17,284 nt of DNA from Bacteroidales bacterium UBA2198 (GTDB taxonomy: Bacteria > Bacteroidota > Bacteroidia > Bacteroidales > VadinHA17), in assembly GCA_002328625.1 (NCBI GenBank), contig DCVC01000168.1, positions 1 through 17,284 of the forward strand, read 5' to 3'. Every line of letters starts with the position of its first letter. Position 1 is the stretch's first letter. The translations under genes were made by a program, and so were the position numbers. This document shows, in pieces, positions 6,673 through 13,811 of this stretch. The notes beneath the pieces are model-generated. The model saw nothing but the letters and a program-made list of their open reading frames with translations. It ran no database searches and was not told the DNA's origin.

Positions 6673-7923
6673 ATGAAAAGAATCGTCAGCCCGTCATTTA
6701 TAAAAGGAAAGATCAAGGCACCTCCATCTAAAAGTATGACTCAGCGTGTTATAGCTACTGCAACCCTTGCTGAAGGGCAGACTGTTATAATTAATCCTTC
6801 CGGTTGTGATGATTCACTGGCTGCCATGGGCATAGCGGAAGCACTTGGTGCAAAAGTAGAACCAGCAGGCAATCAACTCAGAATAACCGGAGGAGGTCAA
6901 ATAAAGGATACAAGTCTTAATTGCGGTGAATCGGGACTTGCAATAAGGATGTTCTCACCAATAGCTGCTCTGCATCCCGTTGAAATTACAATGGATGGTG
7001 TCGGATCACTCAGAAAAAGGCCCATGTTAATGATTGGAGATGCTTTGGACCAGTTTGGTGTAAAATGTATCAGCAGCGACGGATTTCTTCCTCTGACTAT
7101 CAAAGGCCCGCTTATGGGAGGTAAATGTGAGATCGACGGTTCGGTGAGTTCACAACTTCTGACAGGACTGCTTATGGCACTGCCTCTGGCGAAAAAAGAT
7201 TCTGAGGTCAGGGTCAGAAACCTGAAGAGTAAACCATATATTGATATGACAATTCAGACTCTGAAAGACTTCGGAATAAATGTTTCAAACGATAATTATA
7301 ACCTGTTCCGGGTACCCGGTAATCAGAAATACAAATCGCGCCGGTACGAAGTTGAGGGAGACTGGAGCGGTGGGGCTTTTCTGCTCGTTGCGGGAGTTAT
7401 TAATGGTCAGCTTAAAATAACCGGGCTTCGTTCCGACAGCAAACAGAGCGACTTGAAAATATTAACGGCTCTTGAAAAAGCCGGAGCCAATATCATATAT
7501 GGTGATGGCTTTATTGAAGTCTCAAAATCGACCCTGAAAGCATTTGACTTTGATGCCACTGAATCGCCCGACCTCTTCCCTCCTCTTGTTACTCTGGCAG
7601 CTTATTGCAATGGAAAGAGTACAATAAATGGGGTATCCCGACTTATTCATAAAGAGAGTAACAGGGCTGCAGCTCTGATGCAGGAATTTGGAAAGATGGG
7701 AATTAAGATCGAAATAAATGGCGATCTTATGATTGTCACGGGAGGCCTGATTAAAGGTGCTCTGATAAGCTCGCATGGCGATCACCGAATAGCTATGGCC
7801 GCAGCGGTAGCTTCTCTGGGGGCGGAAGATAAGATTATAATAGAGGATTCTGATTGTGTCGCTAAATCTTACCCGGAATTTTTTAACGATTTGAGAATAA
7901 CAGGAGCTTTGGTGCAAAAATAA
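6673..7923 (+). CDS. aroA: 3-phosphoshikimate 1-carboxyvinyltransferase (EPSP synthase)
   Basis: AroA transfers the enolpyruvyl group of PEP to shikimate 3-phosphate, the sixth shikimate step. The 416-aa length and two-domain arrangement are normal. Visible motifs are PPSKSMTQR (17-25; K20, S21, R25), CGESGLAIR (84-92), GVGSLRKRPM (109-118), SVSSQLLTG (157-165), the catalytic Asp300 in SPDLFPPL, KESNR (327-331) and HGDHRIAMAAA (368-378). It is the last gene of the pheA-led operon. No intrinsic terminator was seen between its stop and the trp leader promoter, so some read-through into the trpB unit is possible and would still meet the trp attenuator. Confidence 0.95.
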   Translation: MKRIVSPSFIKGKIKAPPSKSMTQRVIATATLAEGQTVIINPSGCDDSLAAMGIAEALGAKVEPAGNQLRITGGGQIKDTSLNCGESGLAIRMFSPIAALHPVEITMDGVGSLRKRPMLMIGDALDQFGVKCISSDGFLPLTIKGPLMGGKCEIDGSVSSQLLTGLLMALPLAKKDSEVRVRNLKSKPYIDMTIQTLKDFGINVSNDNYNLFRVPGNQKYKSRRYEVEGDWSGGAFLLVAGVINGQLKITGLRSDSKQSDLKILTALEKAGANIIYGDGFIEVSKSTLKAFDFDATESPDLFPPLVTLAAYCNGKSTINGVSRLIHKESNRAAALMQEFGKMGIKIEINGDLMIVTGGLIKGALISSHGDHRIAMAAAVASLGAEDKIIIEDSDCVAKSYPEFFNDLRITGALVQK

Positions 7924-8005
7924 TAGCGCTGGTTTACATTTCCTTTCAATATTAACAGAAACATAGTTTTTAATACATAAAAAATAAAAAAATATGTTAA
8001 TTTAG

Positions 8006-8034
8006 TTGCAGATTGAAATTATTGATTACTTTTG
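8006..8034 (+). promoter_or_regulatory. Bacteroidota-type promoter for the trp leader
   Basis: TTG at 8006-8008 is followed after 18 nt by TACTTTTG at 8027-8034, a full match to TAnnTTTG. It matches the pheA promoter layout. The motif ends only 5 nt before the leader ATG (8040), so a start site a few bases downstream would give a leaderless or nearly leaderless leader ORF. A weaker one-mismatch candidate, TAATTTAG (7998-8005), would instead give a short 5' UTR. Confidence 0.62.
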
Positions 8035-8039
8035 AATCC

Positions 8040-8114
8040 ATGAAAATAAGAACATCTTATATCTGGTGCTGGCGCAGCTTAAAATATTTTGCTGTGAATA
8101 AGGCCATTATATAA
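8040..8114 (+). CDS. Trp-containing attenuator leader peptide upstream of trpB2 (24 aa)
   Basis: This short ORF runs from ATG 8040 to TAA 8112-8114. Residues 7-12 read YIWCWR, with Trp codons at 8064-8066 and 8070-8072. Two near-adjacent Trp codons are rare by chance in 24 codons, and the ORF lies between a promoter and a strong terminator ahead of a tryptophan synthase gene. Immediately after the second Trp codon comes CGCAGC (8073-8078), the 5' half of a hairpin that a ribosome stalled for lack of Trp-tRNA would cover. The layout matches E. coli trpL, although the peptides are not related in sequence. The peptide probably has no other function. Confidence 0.83.
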   Translation: MKIRTSYIWCWRSLKYFAVNKAII

Positions 8115-8156
8115 CACGATAAGATATTTGATTATGAAGGCACGCTGTTCACAGCG
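8073..8156 (+). promoter_or_regulatory. 1:2 hairpin and antiterminator of the trp attenuator
   Basis: CGCAGC (8073-8078) pairs with GCTGTG (8091-8096), six pairs with one G-U. This hairpin lies directly after the Trp codons. The same downstream arm can instead pair as TGCTGTGAATA (8090-8100) with TGTTCACAGCG (8146-8156), 11 pairs of which two are G-U and eight consecutive pairs are Watson-Crick. This second fold takes up the loop and part of the 3' arm of the terminator and excludes it. A ribosome stalled at Trp would cover 8073-8078 and free 8090-8100, giving read-through. One that reaches the stop at 8112 would cover much of 8090-8100 and permit termination. The pairings were found by inspection only. 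Confidence 0.75.
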
Positions 8157-8166
8157 TGCTTTTTTT
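8137..8166 (+). terminator. Intrinsic terminator of the trp attenuator
   Basis: A perfect 8-bp stem, GCACGCTG (8140-8147) with CAGCGTGC (8152-8159), closes the loop TTCA. Seven T residues follow (8160-8166), with A and G bases before the stem able to extend pairing into the T tract. It lies 34 nt before the trpB ATG and about 22 nt after the leader stop codon. The 8146-8156 segment is shared with the antiterminator, so this is a leader terminator and not the end of the aroA transcript. Confidence 0.9.
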
Positions 8167-8170
8167 ATTT

Positions 8171-8190
8171 AATAACCAATAACCAATAAA
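8171..8190 (+). repeat. AATAACC direct repeats before trpB
   Basis: AATAACC occurs twice in tandem (8171-8177 and 8178-8184), followed by AATAAA. It resembles the repeats before tyrA (4643-4674). It lies between the attenuator T tract and the trpB ATG, where a purine-rich Shine-Dalgarno sequence might be expected and is absent. An unstructured, A-rich start region is a plausible role. Confidence 0.45.
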
Positions 8191-8200
8191 TTATAAAATT

Positions 8201-9562
8201 ATGGAAAAGATCAGAAAGTTTTTATTAAGCGAAAATGAGATGCCAAGGCAATGGTATAATCTGGCAGCCGATATCAAAGTTCCACCTTTTATGAGCCCCG
8301 ATGGACCAGTACCGGAAGAAGCATGGGCACCTGTTTTCCCTATGAATCTAATTGAACAGGAATACAGTACACAACGCTGGATAGACATTCCCGAAGGAGT
8401 CCTGGAATTACTTACAAGGTGGCGTCCTTCACCCCTACATCGTGCATATGAACTGGAACAGGCCATCGGAACTCCAGCCAGGATTTATTATAAAAATGAG
8501 AGTCTGTCACCTGCAGGCAGTCATAAACCCAATACAGCAGTTGCCCAGGCCTGGTATAATAAACAATTTGGAATTAAACGGTTGTCAACCGAAACCGGTG
8601 CAGGCCAGTGGGGTAGTGCCCTGGCATTTGCCTGTTCTCTGGTGGGACTGGAGTGTAAGGTATTTATGGTCAGAATAAGCTATGATCAGAAACCCTACCG
8701 GAAACTTATGATGCAAACCTGGGGTGCCACATGTGTGGCAAGTCCGAGTAACGAAACCCTGGCCGGAAGAGCCATTCTGGAAAAAACTCCCGACACTCCT
8801 GGCAGTCTCGGCATTGCCATCAGTGAGGCAATTGAAGCAGCAGTCGCTGATACCTCGGGAAAAACGAGATATTCACTCGGGAGTGTATTAAATCACGTGA
8901 TGATGCACCAAACCATTATAGGTCTTGAAGCGAAAAAACAACTGGAAATTGCAGGTGAAAAGAAAGTTGATGTTGTAGTTGGCTGTGTCGGGGGAGGAAG
9001 CAATTTTGCCGGACTTGCCTTCCCGTTTGTATATGATAAGATTAATGGAGCTGAAATTGATATTATACCCGTTGAACCTGCATCCTGCCCTACATTAACG
9101 AAAGGTCCCTATGTATATGATCATGGTGATACAGCTAAAATGACACCTTTGGTTGCCATGTATTCATTAGGCCATAGCTTTATACCAGCTCCCATACATG
9201 CCGGTGGTTTACGGTATCATGGCATGTCACCGCTCGTCAGCAAAGCCAACAAAGAAGGTCTTCTATCACCCCTTTCGCTACACCAATTGGAGAGTTATGA
9301 AGCTGGAATACTATTTGCAAAGACCGAAGGAATAATTCCTGCACCAGAAACCACTCATGCTATTGCCGCAGTAATTCGCGAGGCAAAAAAAGCAAATGAG
9401 GAAGCGAAAGAAAAAGTAATTCTGTTTAATTTTTCCGGTCATGGCCTGATGGATTTAACAGGATATGATAAATTTCTTAACGGTCAATTACAAAATTATG
9501 AGCTGCCTAATGATGTAATAGTCGGGAACCTGAAAGAAATTGCAGGTTATCCAAAGCCCTAA
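8201..9562 (+). CDS. trpB: TrpB2-type tryptophan synthase beta subunit
   Basis: This PLP enzyme joins indole and serine to make tryptophan. At 453 aa, with a long N-terminal section (about 1-75) and the motif set below, it belongs to the TrpB2 group rather than the classical TrpB1. Visible residues are the Schiff-base K109 in AGSHKPN, the catalytic-type Glu131 in ETGAGQWG (131-138), SYDQKPYRKLMMQTWGA (160-176; characteristic of TrpB2), and the phosphate-binding GGGSN (264-268). No trpA lies next to it. TrpB2 proteins often act without TrpA, for example on free indole, and some have been proposed to have other substrates. The Trp leader and terminator directly upstream argue that this gene answers to tryptophan shortage. 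It appears to be transcribed alone, since the next genes run the other way. Confidence 0.9.
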   Translation: MEKIRKFLLSENEMPRQWYNLAADIKVPPFMSPDGPVPEEAWAPVFPMNLIEQEYSTQRWIDIPEGVLELLTRWRPSPLHRAYELEQAIGTPARIYYKNESLSPAGSHKPNTAVAQAWYNKQFGIKRLSTETGAGQWGSALAFACSLVGLECKVFMVRISYDQKPYRKLMMQTWGATCVASPSNETLAGRAILEKTPDTPGSLGIAISEAIEAAVADTSGKTRYSLGSVLNHVMMHQTIIGLEAKKQLEIAGEKKVDVVVGCVGGGSNFAGLAFPFVYDKINGAEIDIIPVEPASCPTLTKGPYVYDHGDTAKMTPLVAMYSLGHSFIPAPIHAGGLRYHGMSPLVSKANKEGLLSPLSLHQLESYEAGILFAKTEGIIPAPETTHAIAAVIREAKKANEEAKEKVILFNFSGHGLMDLTGYDKFLNGQLQNYELPNDVIVGNLKEIAGYPKP

Positions 9563-9672
9563 TGTAAAAAGAATGTTTTATTCAGACCTGATGAATGGAA
9601 TTAGCCTGGTTCGTTTTCAGCGGTTCTTGAGATAATTCTTTATATTTTTCCAACAGCCCCGGACACAAAGTC

Positions 9673-10476
9673 TTAAAAATCGGAATAATCTGTCGGGTGC
9701 AGCAGGTATGCGTTCGGCTTTATAACTGTATTTGCATATTCTTCCTTTGCCCTGAGAGTTTTCCAGTCAGGATGGTTTGAGAATGCAGCCCAGTGCTCCT
9801 TTTGCGATTGCATATCAGCATATGTGGTCATATACATAAGCCTGGGCTTCAGGCTTCCAAATAGTACCTGGCCGTAGAATACGGCATTAGCACCAATTTT
9901 TTCGAAAATTGCAATCTCGCCGCCTTCGTTGAACATATGTATTTTCTTTGTTGCTTTTGTTTCTGTCCAACTCTCATAACTCCTTAACTCATAAATTCTT
10001 TCTCCCCGGGGAGTAGTAAAAGAAGGTACCCTGAACTGTGGCATAAATGCGAAGGCCTTCATGAAAACACTTTCATATCTGGTAAAAGGAGGATCATTAT
10101 ACGGAGCATCAAGAAAATCGTTACCCGCTTGTTGGTAAACAGGATCGGTCTCCAGTATTGAAAAAACCTTGTTATATTGATCCATAGTTTCATATGGAAT
10201 AAAGACATAGACCATTTTGCCAAATGCCGTATCAGCCTCAACAGGTTTGAAAACGCCTATGGTTGGTATTCCGGCCTTGTGCATTGCAGGAATAAAAGCA
10301 TCTTTCAGATACTTGTCAAAAATTTCATTCTTCCCGGGATCCTTTAACCGGTAAATTTTTAATTCATAGTACATCTGTTTTGCAGGTTGGGACGCAAAAG
10401 TGCCGGCTGAAAACGAGTACAGAAAAAGAACAACAATAACAGCAAATCCAATCTTGATTAAGTTTAATTTTTTCAT
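9673..10476 (-). CDS. Exported NIPSNAP-family protein
   Basis: The 267-aa product begins with a basic-hydrophobic-polar signal peptide (about 1-29, probable cleavage after FAS) and is likely periplasmic. Two related segments follow. One starts YYELKIYRLKDPGKN (about 36-130) and the other IYELRSYES (about 160-265), with the tail HPDWKTLRAKEEYANTVI typical of the NIPSNAP / dimeric alpha-beta barrel family. The biochemical role of bacterial NIPSNAP proteins is not established. It is the last gene of a three-gene minus-strand set, 42 nt after the DUF6807 gene. Similar proteins are common near Gfo/Idh oxidoreductases in Bacteroidota, which suggests a part in carbohydrate or small-molecule turnover; that is inference. 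Confidence 0.82.
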   Translation of the reverse strand: MKKLNLIKIGFAVIVVLFLYSFSAGTFASQPAKQMYYELKIYRLKDPGKNEIFDKYLKDAFIPAMHKAGIPTIGVFKPVEADTAFGKMVYVFIPYETMDQYNKVFSILETDPVYQQAGNDFLDAPYNDPPFTRYESVFMKAFAFMPQFRVPSFTTPRGERIYELRSYESWTETKATKKIHMFNEGGEIAIFEKIGANAVFYGQVLFGSLKPRLMYMTTYADMQSQKEHWAAFSNHPDWKTLRAKEEYANTVIKPNAYLLHPTDYSDF

Positions 10477-10518
10477 AGTTATTTTAATTTTCAGCCACTC
10501 CTCTGGAGGGATAGGGTG

Positions 10519-11604
10519 TTAATACATCTTTGAGAACTCTTTAAATATCTTATTTGCCTTTTCCGGGGTCACCTCAGATCCGGATTGAACATAAAACCTG
10601 TGCATGAGGGTAATTGATTCACCTTTCCGTAATGTATATACCACTTTTTCCTGTTTCGGATCATAAGCATTCTCACCAAGGTTATTTACCGAAAAAAGGC
10701 CATAGCCCCTGGCATGGGCATAAGCAGGATAACCCGGGTTCTTCGGATTATCAAAGATCCCGAAAGCAACAGTTGTATTGTCTTTGGTGCCGGTCAGGAT
10801 AACCCAGTCATTTCTGGTACCCCACACCTCATTACCTTTAAGTCCCTGACTTGAGCTGTACATTCCGGTCACACCAGTGTTATCAGTCGCTTTGACAGTC
10901 GTAGGATTACCCTTTTCATCTGTAAAGATCAGTGATTCATTTGAAGGCATTTCAAAAGCACGGTCAACCCTGATGGCAAAAAGTCCCTCTTTGTTGTCGG
11001 TAATCGTAACCGTTTCGTTAAATGCAGTAAGGGTAGTGATATGATCAACGGTGCGTGAATCCTTATCTCCTGAAAAAACTAATCTGGTGTTTTCAACCAG
11101 CAAGGTATTGCCTTTACTATCATTCCAGTTCATAGTTACTACAAGCACACCCTTTTTTCCGCTTTCAGCTTTCAGTATTTTCTGGTGGACAATCTGTCCG
11201 TAGCCTCCTTTTTTCTCAGGCGGGATAGCTGAAGAGTTGTTCCAGAAATCAAGGCCGTTAATATTTCCGTGATTAAACCAGAGACCAACCTGGTGAGGGT
11301 GATCAACTCGCTCACCTTTTCTTGGTTCCAGAGGGAATCCACGCGTTATAACAGATCCGTTGGGAGCATAAACAGGATAAAGAAATGGTTTCTCTGAGTT
11401 AAGAGGGTACCTGTAAGAAGTGAACAGTTTGCCATTAACAAACACGTTCACTTTAAACTGTTCGTCCAGTCTTTCCAGCCTTACTCCTTTCGATTTTGGC
11501 GACTGGGCATTTATCGCAAGTCCTGTTGCAAGAATGATCACCTTTAGTGCAGCCAGGAAGGATAACCATTTGTGATTTTTAAAGAATCTGTTGGTAATTT
11601 TCAT
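10519..11604 (-). CDS. DUF6807 (PmoA-like) exported protein
   Basis: This 361-aa protein has an N-terminal hydrophobic segment (about 14-33, ending INAQS) that looks like a signal peptide. The mature part is mostly beta-rich and carries the family signature DHPHQVGLWFNHGNINGLDFW (split here as DHPHQ at 101-105 and the following residues to 121) and a later AHARGYGLFSVNNLGE. Such proteins are often labelled methane oxygenase PmoA, but no methane monooxygenase feature is present and that name should be ignored. The His-rich motif may bind metal or a sugar. Its position 11 nt after the Gfo/Idh gene and 42 nt before NIPSNAP indicates one transcript. Its function is unknown. Confidence 0.82.
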   Translation of the reverse strand: MKITNRFFKNHKWLSFLAALKVIILATGLAINAQSPKSKGVRLERLDEQFKVNVFVNGKLFTSYRYPLNSEKPFLYPVYAPNGSVITRGFPLEPRKGERVDHPHQVGLWFNHGNINGLDFWNNSSAIPPEKKGGYGQIVHQKILKAESGKKGVLVVTMNWNDSKGNTLLVENTRLVFSGDKDSRTVDHITTLTAFNETVTITDNKEGLFAIRVDRAFEMPSNESLIFTDEKGNPTTVKATDNTGVTGMYSSSQGLKGNEVWGTRNDWVILTGTKDNTTVAFGIFDNPKNPGYPAYAHARGYGLFSVNNLGENAYDPKQEKVVYTLRKGESITLMHRFYVQSGSEVTPEKANKIFKEFSKMY

Positions 11605-11615
11605 TTTATTGAATA

Positions 11616-12947
11616 TTAATATTGAAATACTTTTCCACCAGCCATTACCTCCTGGGTCTTCTCGTTAAAAGTGGCCTTTTCCCCGGTCCTCAGGCAGGCA
11701 GTACACATTATATTGGCAATTGAGTGGTTATATCCTGCAATAATATCAGCATTCGGTTTTTTCCGGTTTCTTACACACTCCATCCAGTTCCTCATATGTG
11801 CTGTTGTCATCGGATCGCCACCTGTATCAGCTCCTGTTTCAATTGTGACACCAGGCAGGTCGTAAGGTTCGAGAATGTTTGCTTTCATATTCATTGCAGC
11901 TGCCTCTCTTTCACGTAATCCCCCTTCGGGAGTTATCTTATTGGTATCAAGGTTCATCATTCCCCCGTTTGAATAATATAACTCTTTTGTACCACCGGCT
12001 GAATTAGTAAAGCGGGAGCTATAGACAACCTGGAAATTAAGATCAGGATTGTTTGGAGAACCATATTCAAATACTGCTGTCATGGTATCGAAGTTGGAGC
12101 GGCCGTCTTTCCACAAGTAAATGCCGCCGTTGGCTGCCACGCTTAGCGGGTGAGCAAGACCGGTAAACCAGTGAACAGTATCAATCTGATGAGCCATCCA
12201 TTGTCCCGGTATTCCCGATGAATATGGCCAGAAGAGCCTGAATTCGAGGTATTTTCTTGAATCGAACGGTGCCGGTGGCCGGTTCATCTGGTACCGTTTC
12301 CAGTCTGTGTCGGCCTCTTTCAACAGGGGCACTACGTTCGGCCTTCTCCATCTCCCCGGCTGATTAACGTTCCAGGTCATCTCAACCATCACAATCTTAC
12401 CGAACTTGCCGGAGTTCAGGTATTCATTGGCAGCAATATAATTAGCTGCACTGCGGCGCTGAGAACCAATCTGAACAACCTTTCCGGTCTTTTGAACAGC
12501 TTTCAATGCCACCCTTGCATCAGCCATGGTTTCCGCAAAGGGTTTTTCAACATAAGCATCACGACCTGACTCGACAGCTTCGGCACAATGCAGTGCATGC
12601 TGAAAATCAGCCGTACTGATTATGACAGCGTCGGTGTCTTTCGCACTGTAAAGTTCTTCGTTATTGCGATAAAGCTTCAGGTTTATGCCTTTTGATCTGA
12701 AAAATTTGTCTGCCTCTTCCCTTCGGAGACTCCAGATGTCGGAAAGCGCTGTAAACTCAAAATTCATCTCCTTTGCCAGTCCAAGAAAACAAGGAGATAA
12801 AGAGCCTCTAAAACGGTCAGAATAACCAACAATTCCTACTCTTACCCTGTCATTTGCTCCAAGAATACGCGAATAACTCTTTGCACCCAGGGTCATACCA
12901 GCTGCCCCGAGGGCTGTCGTTTGAATAAATTCTCTGCGGGTTGCCAT
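11616..12947 (-). CDS. Tat-exported Gfo/Idh/MocA-family oxidoreductase
   Basis: This 443-aa predicted NAD(P)-dependent oxidoreductase has a Tat-like signal (TRREFIQTTALGAAG, residues 3-17), so it probably works in the periplasm with a preloaded cofactor. The Rossmann part has GIVGYSDRFRG (38-48), a poor match to the usual GxGxxG, and the family's EKPF with Lys135. The C-terminal half has NRPPAPFDSRKYLEFRLFW and MAHQIDTVHW, typical of the large bacterial subgroup near sugar-degradation genes. Relatives oxidise sugar hydroxyls, and family GH109 uses the same fold with NAD for glycoside cleavage; which applies here cannot be read from the sequence. It is the first gene of the minus-strand trio. 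Confidence 0.85.
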   Translation of the reverse strand: MATRREFIQTTALGAAGMTLGAKSYSRILGANDRVRVGIVGYSDRFRGSLSPCFLGLAKEMNFEFTALSDIWSLRREEADKFFRSKGINLKLYRNNEELYSAKDTDAVIISTADFQHALHCAEAVESGRDAYVEKPFAETMADARVALKAVQKTGKVVQIGSQRRSAANYIAANEYLNSGKFGKIVMVEMTWNVNQPGRWRRPNVVPLLKEADTDWKRYQMNRPPAPFDSRKYLEFRLFWPYSSGIPGQWMAHQIDTVHWFTGLAHPLSVAANGGIYLWKDGRSNFDTMTAVFEYGSPNNPDLNFQVVYSSRFTNSAGGTKELYYSNGGMMNLDTNKITPEGGLREREAAAMNMKANILEPYDLPGVTIETGADTGGDPMTTAHMRNWMECVRNRKKPNADIIAGYNHSIANIMCTACLRTGEKATFNEKTQEVMAGGKVFQY

Positions 12948-13292
12948 AATTTTTTTATATTTTATGTTGATAACAATGTAAAGTATTGATTGTTTTCAGT
13001 TTCCTCACTCCCAACCTCTGCAGTGGTTTTAACCTTTCGGTTGTATAATTAGCTGGCCTCTTTAGGGAGTACGGGAGGATTTGAGGTAAAATTAGCTTAT
13101 TTGGCCATTATTCTGCTACAATTTAAAGGCTTTTTTATATTTTCATATCTTAAAATTTCTTAAAATCAGTTGTTGCCTGGCTAAACCACGGCCTGCTTGT
13201 TGAGGAGCCCCGCTTTGCGGGATAAACTCCGGCGAGCTAGGCGAAGCTAAATCCCGCTTTGCAGGAAGCTGAACGACCTGAATTAATTAGAT
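12948..13292. other. Intergenic region between divergent genes
   Basis: The 345-nt spacer separates the leftward oxidoreductase gene from the rightward nucleotidase gene and must hold promoters for both. No perfect TAnnTTTG motif was found on either strand in a suitable place. The part near 12950-13180 is AT-rich, with TCTTAAAAT-like direct repeats around 13148-13167. The part at 13207-13265 is GC-richer and contains the palindrome cluster listed separately. No credible small ORF or RNA gene was recognised. Confidence 0.5.
13209..13265. repeat. Palindrome cluster with repeated CCCGCTTTGC
   Basis: CCCGCTTTGC occurs at 13209-13218 and again at 13253-13262. The first copy forms the hairpin CCCGC-TTT-GCGGG. 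The second sits in an imperfect hairpin, TCCCGC-TTT-GCAGGA. In addition GCGGGAT (13217-13223) is the exact inverse of ATCCCGC (13251-13257), enclosing AGCT-AGGCGA-AGCT. Several alternative folds therefore share the same bases. The block is GC-richer than its surroundings, lies 28 nt before the nucleotidase ATG, and looks like a REP-type or miniature dispersed element. No coding potential was seen. Confidence 0.6.
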
Positions 13293-13811
13293 ATGAAACG
13301 CATTCTCGTAGATATGGATGGAGTACTGGCAGATGTCTACACCCGGTATTTTGAATTACACAGGGAGGTAACAGGTCAGCAGATGACGGTTAATGATATT
13401 GCAGGATTGCTCGAGGCAGAAGCCTTTCCTCTTCAGCTGGAATGGGCTGCAACCCCCGGATTTTTCAGAAGCATTCCCCTGATGCCCGGCAGCCTGAACG
13501 GGCTTAAACGTCTTAATGAAACTTATGATGTTATAATTGTATCCCTGGCAACTGAATTCCCCAATAGCCTCATAGATAAACAATTATGGCTACATGATCA
13601 TTTTTCTTTTATTAAATGGCAGCAGATTGTTTTCTGTGGAAATAAGAATATTATCAAGGCTGATGTTATGATTGACGATCATCCCAAAAACCTTGATCAT
13701 TTTAATGGTGATACAATTCTCTTTAACCAGCCTCATAATATGTTGCTTACCACCCCCAGGCACAGAAGAGTCAGCTCGTGGGAAGAAATAGAAAAACTTC
13801 TTATTCCCTGA
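13293..13811 (+). CDS. 5'(3')-deoxyribonucleotidase, HAD superfamily
   Basis: This 172-aa HAD phosphatase of the NT5C type removes phosphate from (deoxy)nucleoside monophosphates and helps set nucleotide pools in the cytosol. HAD motif I is DMDGV (D7 nucleophile, D9 acid/base), motif II is the Ser84 region in IIVSLATEFPNS (81-92), motif III is a Lys in GNKNIIK (116-122), and motif IV is IDDHPKN with D128 and D129. There is no signal peptide. The cap is short, as usual for this family. Its stop lies inside the 3' end of the convergent CotH gene (overlap 13801-13811). It appears monocistronic. Confidence 0.88.
   Translation: MKRILVDMDGVLADVYTRYFELHREVTGQQMTVNDIAGLLEAEAFPLQLEWAATPGFFRSIPLMPGSLNGLKRLNETYDVIIVSLATEFPNSLIDKQLWLHDHFSFIKWQQIVFCGNKNIIKADVMIDDHPKNLDHFNGDTILFNQPHNMLLTTPRHRRVSSWEEIEKLLIP

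Noticed and set aside
9563..9672. Search for a terminator between trpB and the convergent NIPSNAP gene
   Set aside because: No stem of useful length with a T tract was found on either strand in this 110-nt gap.
10519..11604. Annotation as methane oxygenase PmoA
   Set aside because: The protein is a soluble exported DUF6807 member without the membrane spans or metal sites of particulate methane monooxygenase.
11616..12947. Firm assignment of the oxidoreductase to GH109 (alpha-N-acetylgalactosaminidase)
   Set aside because: The Tat signal and fold fit, but the cofactor loop differs and the fold is shared by many sugar oxidoreductases, so only the family is stated.
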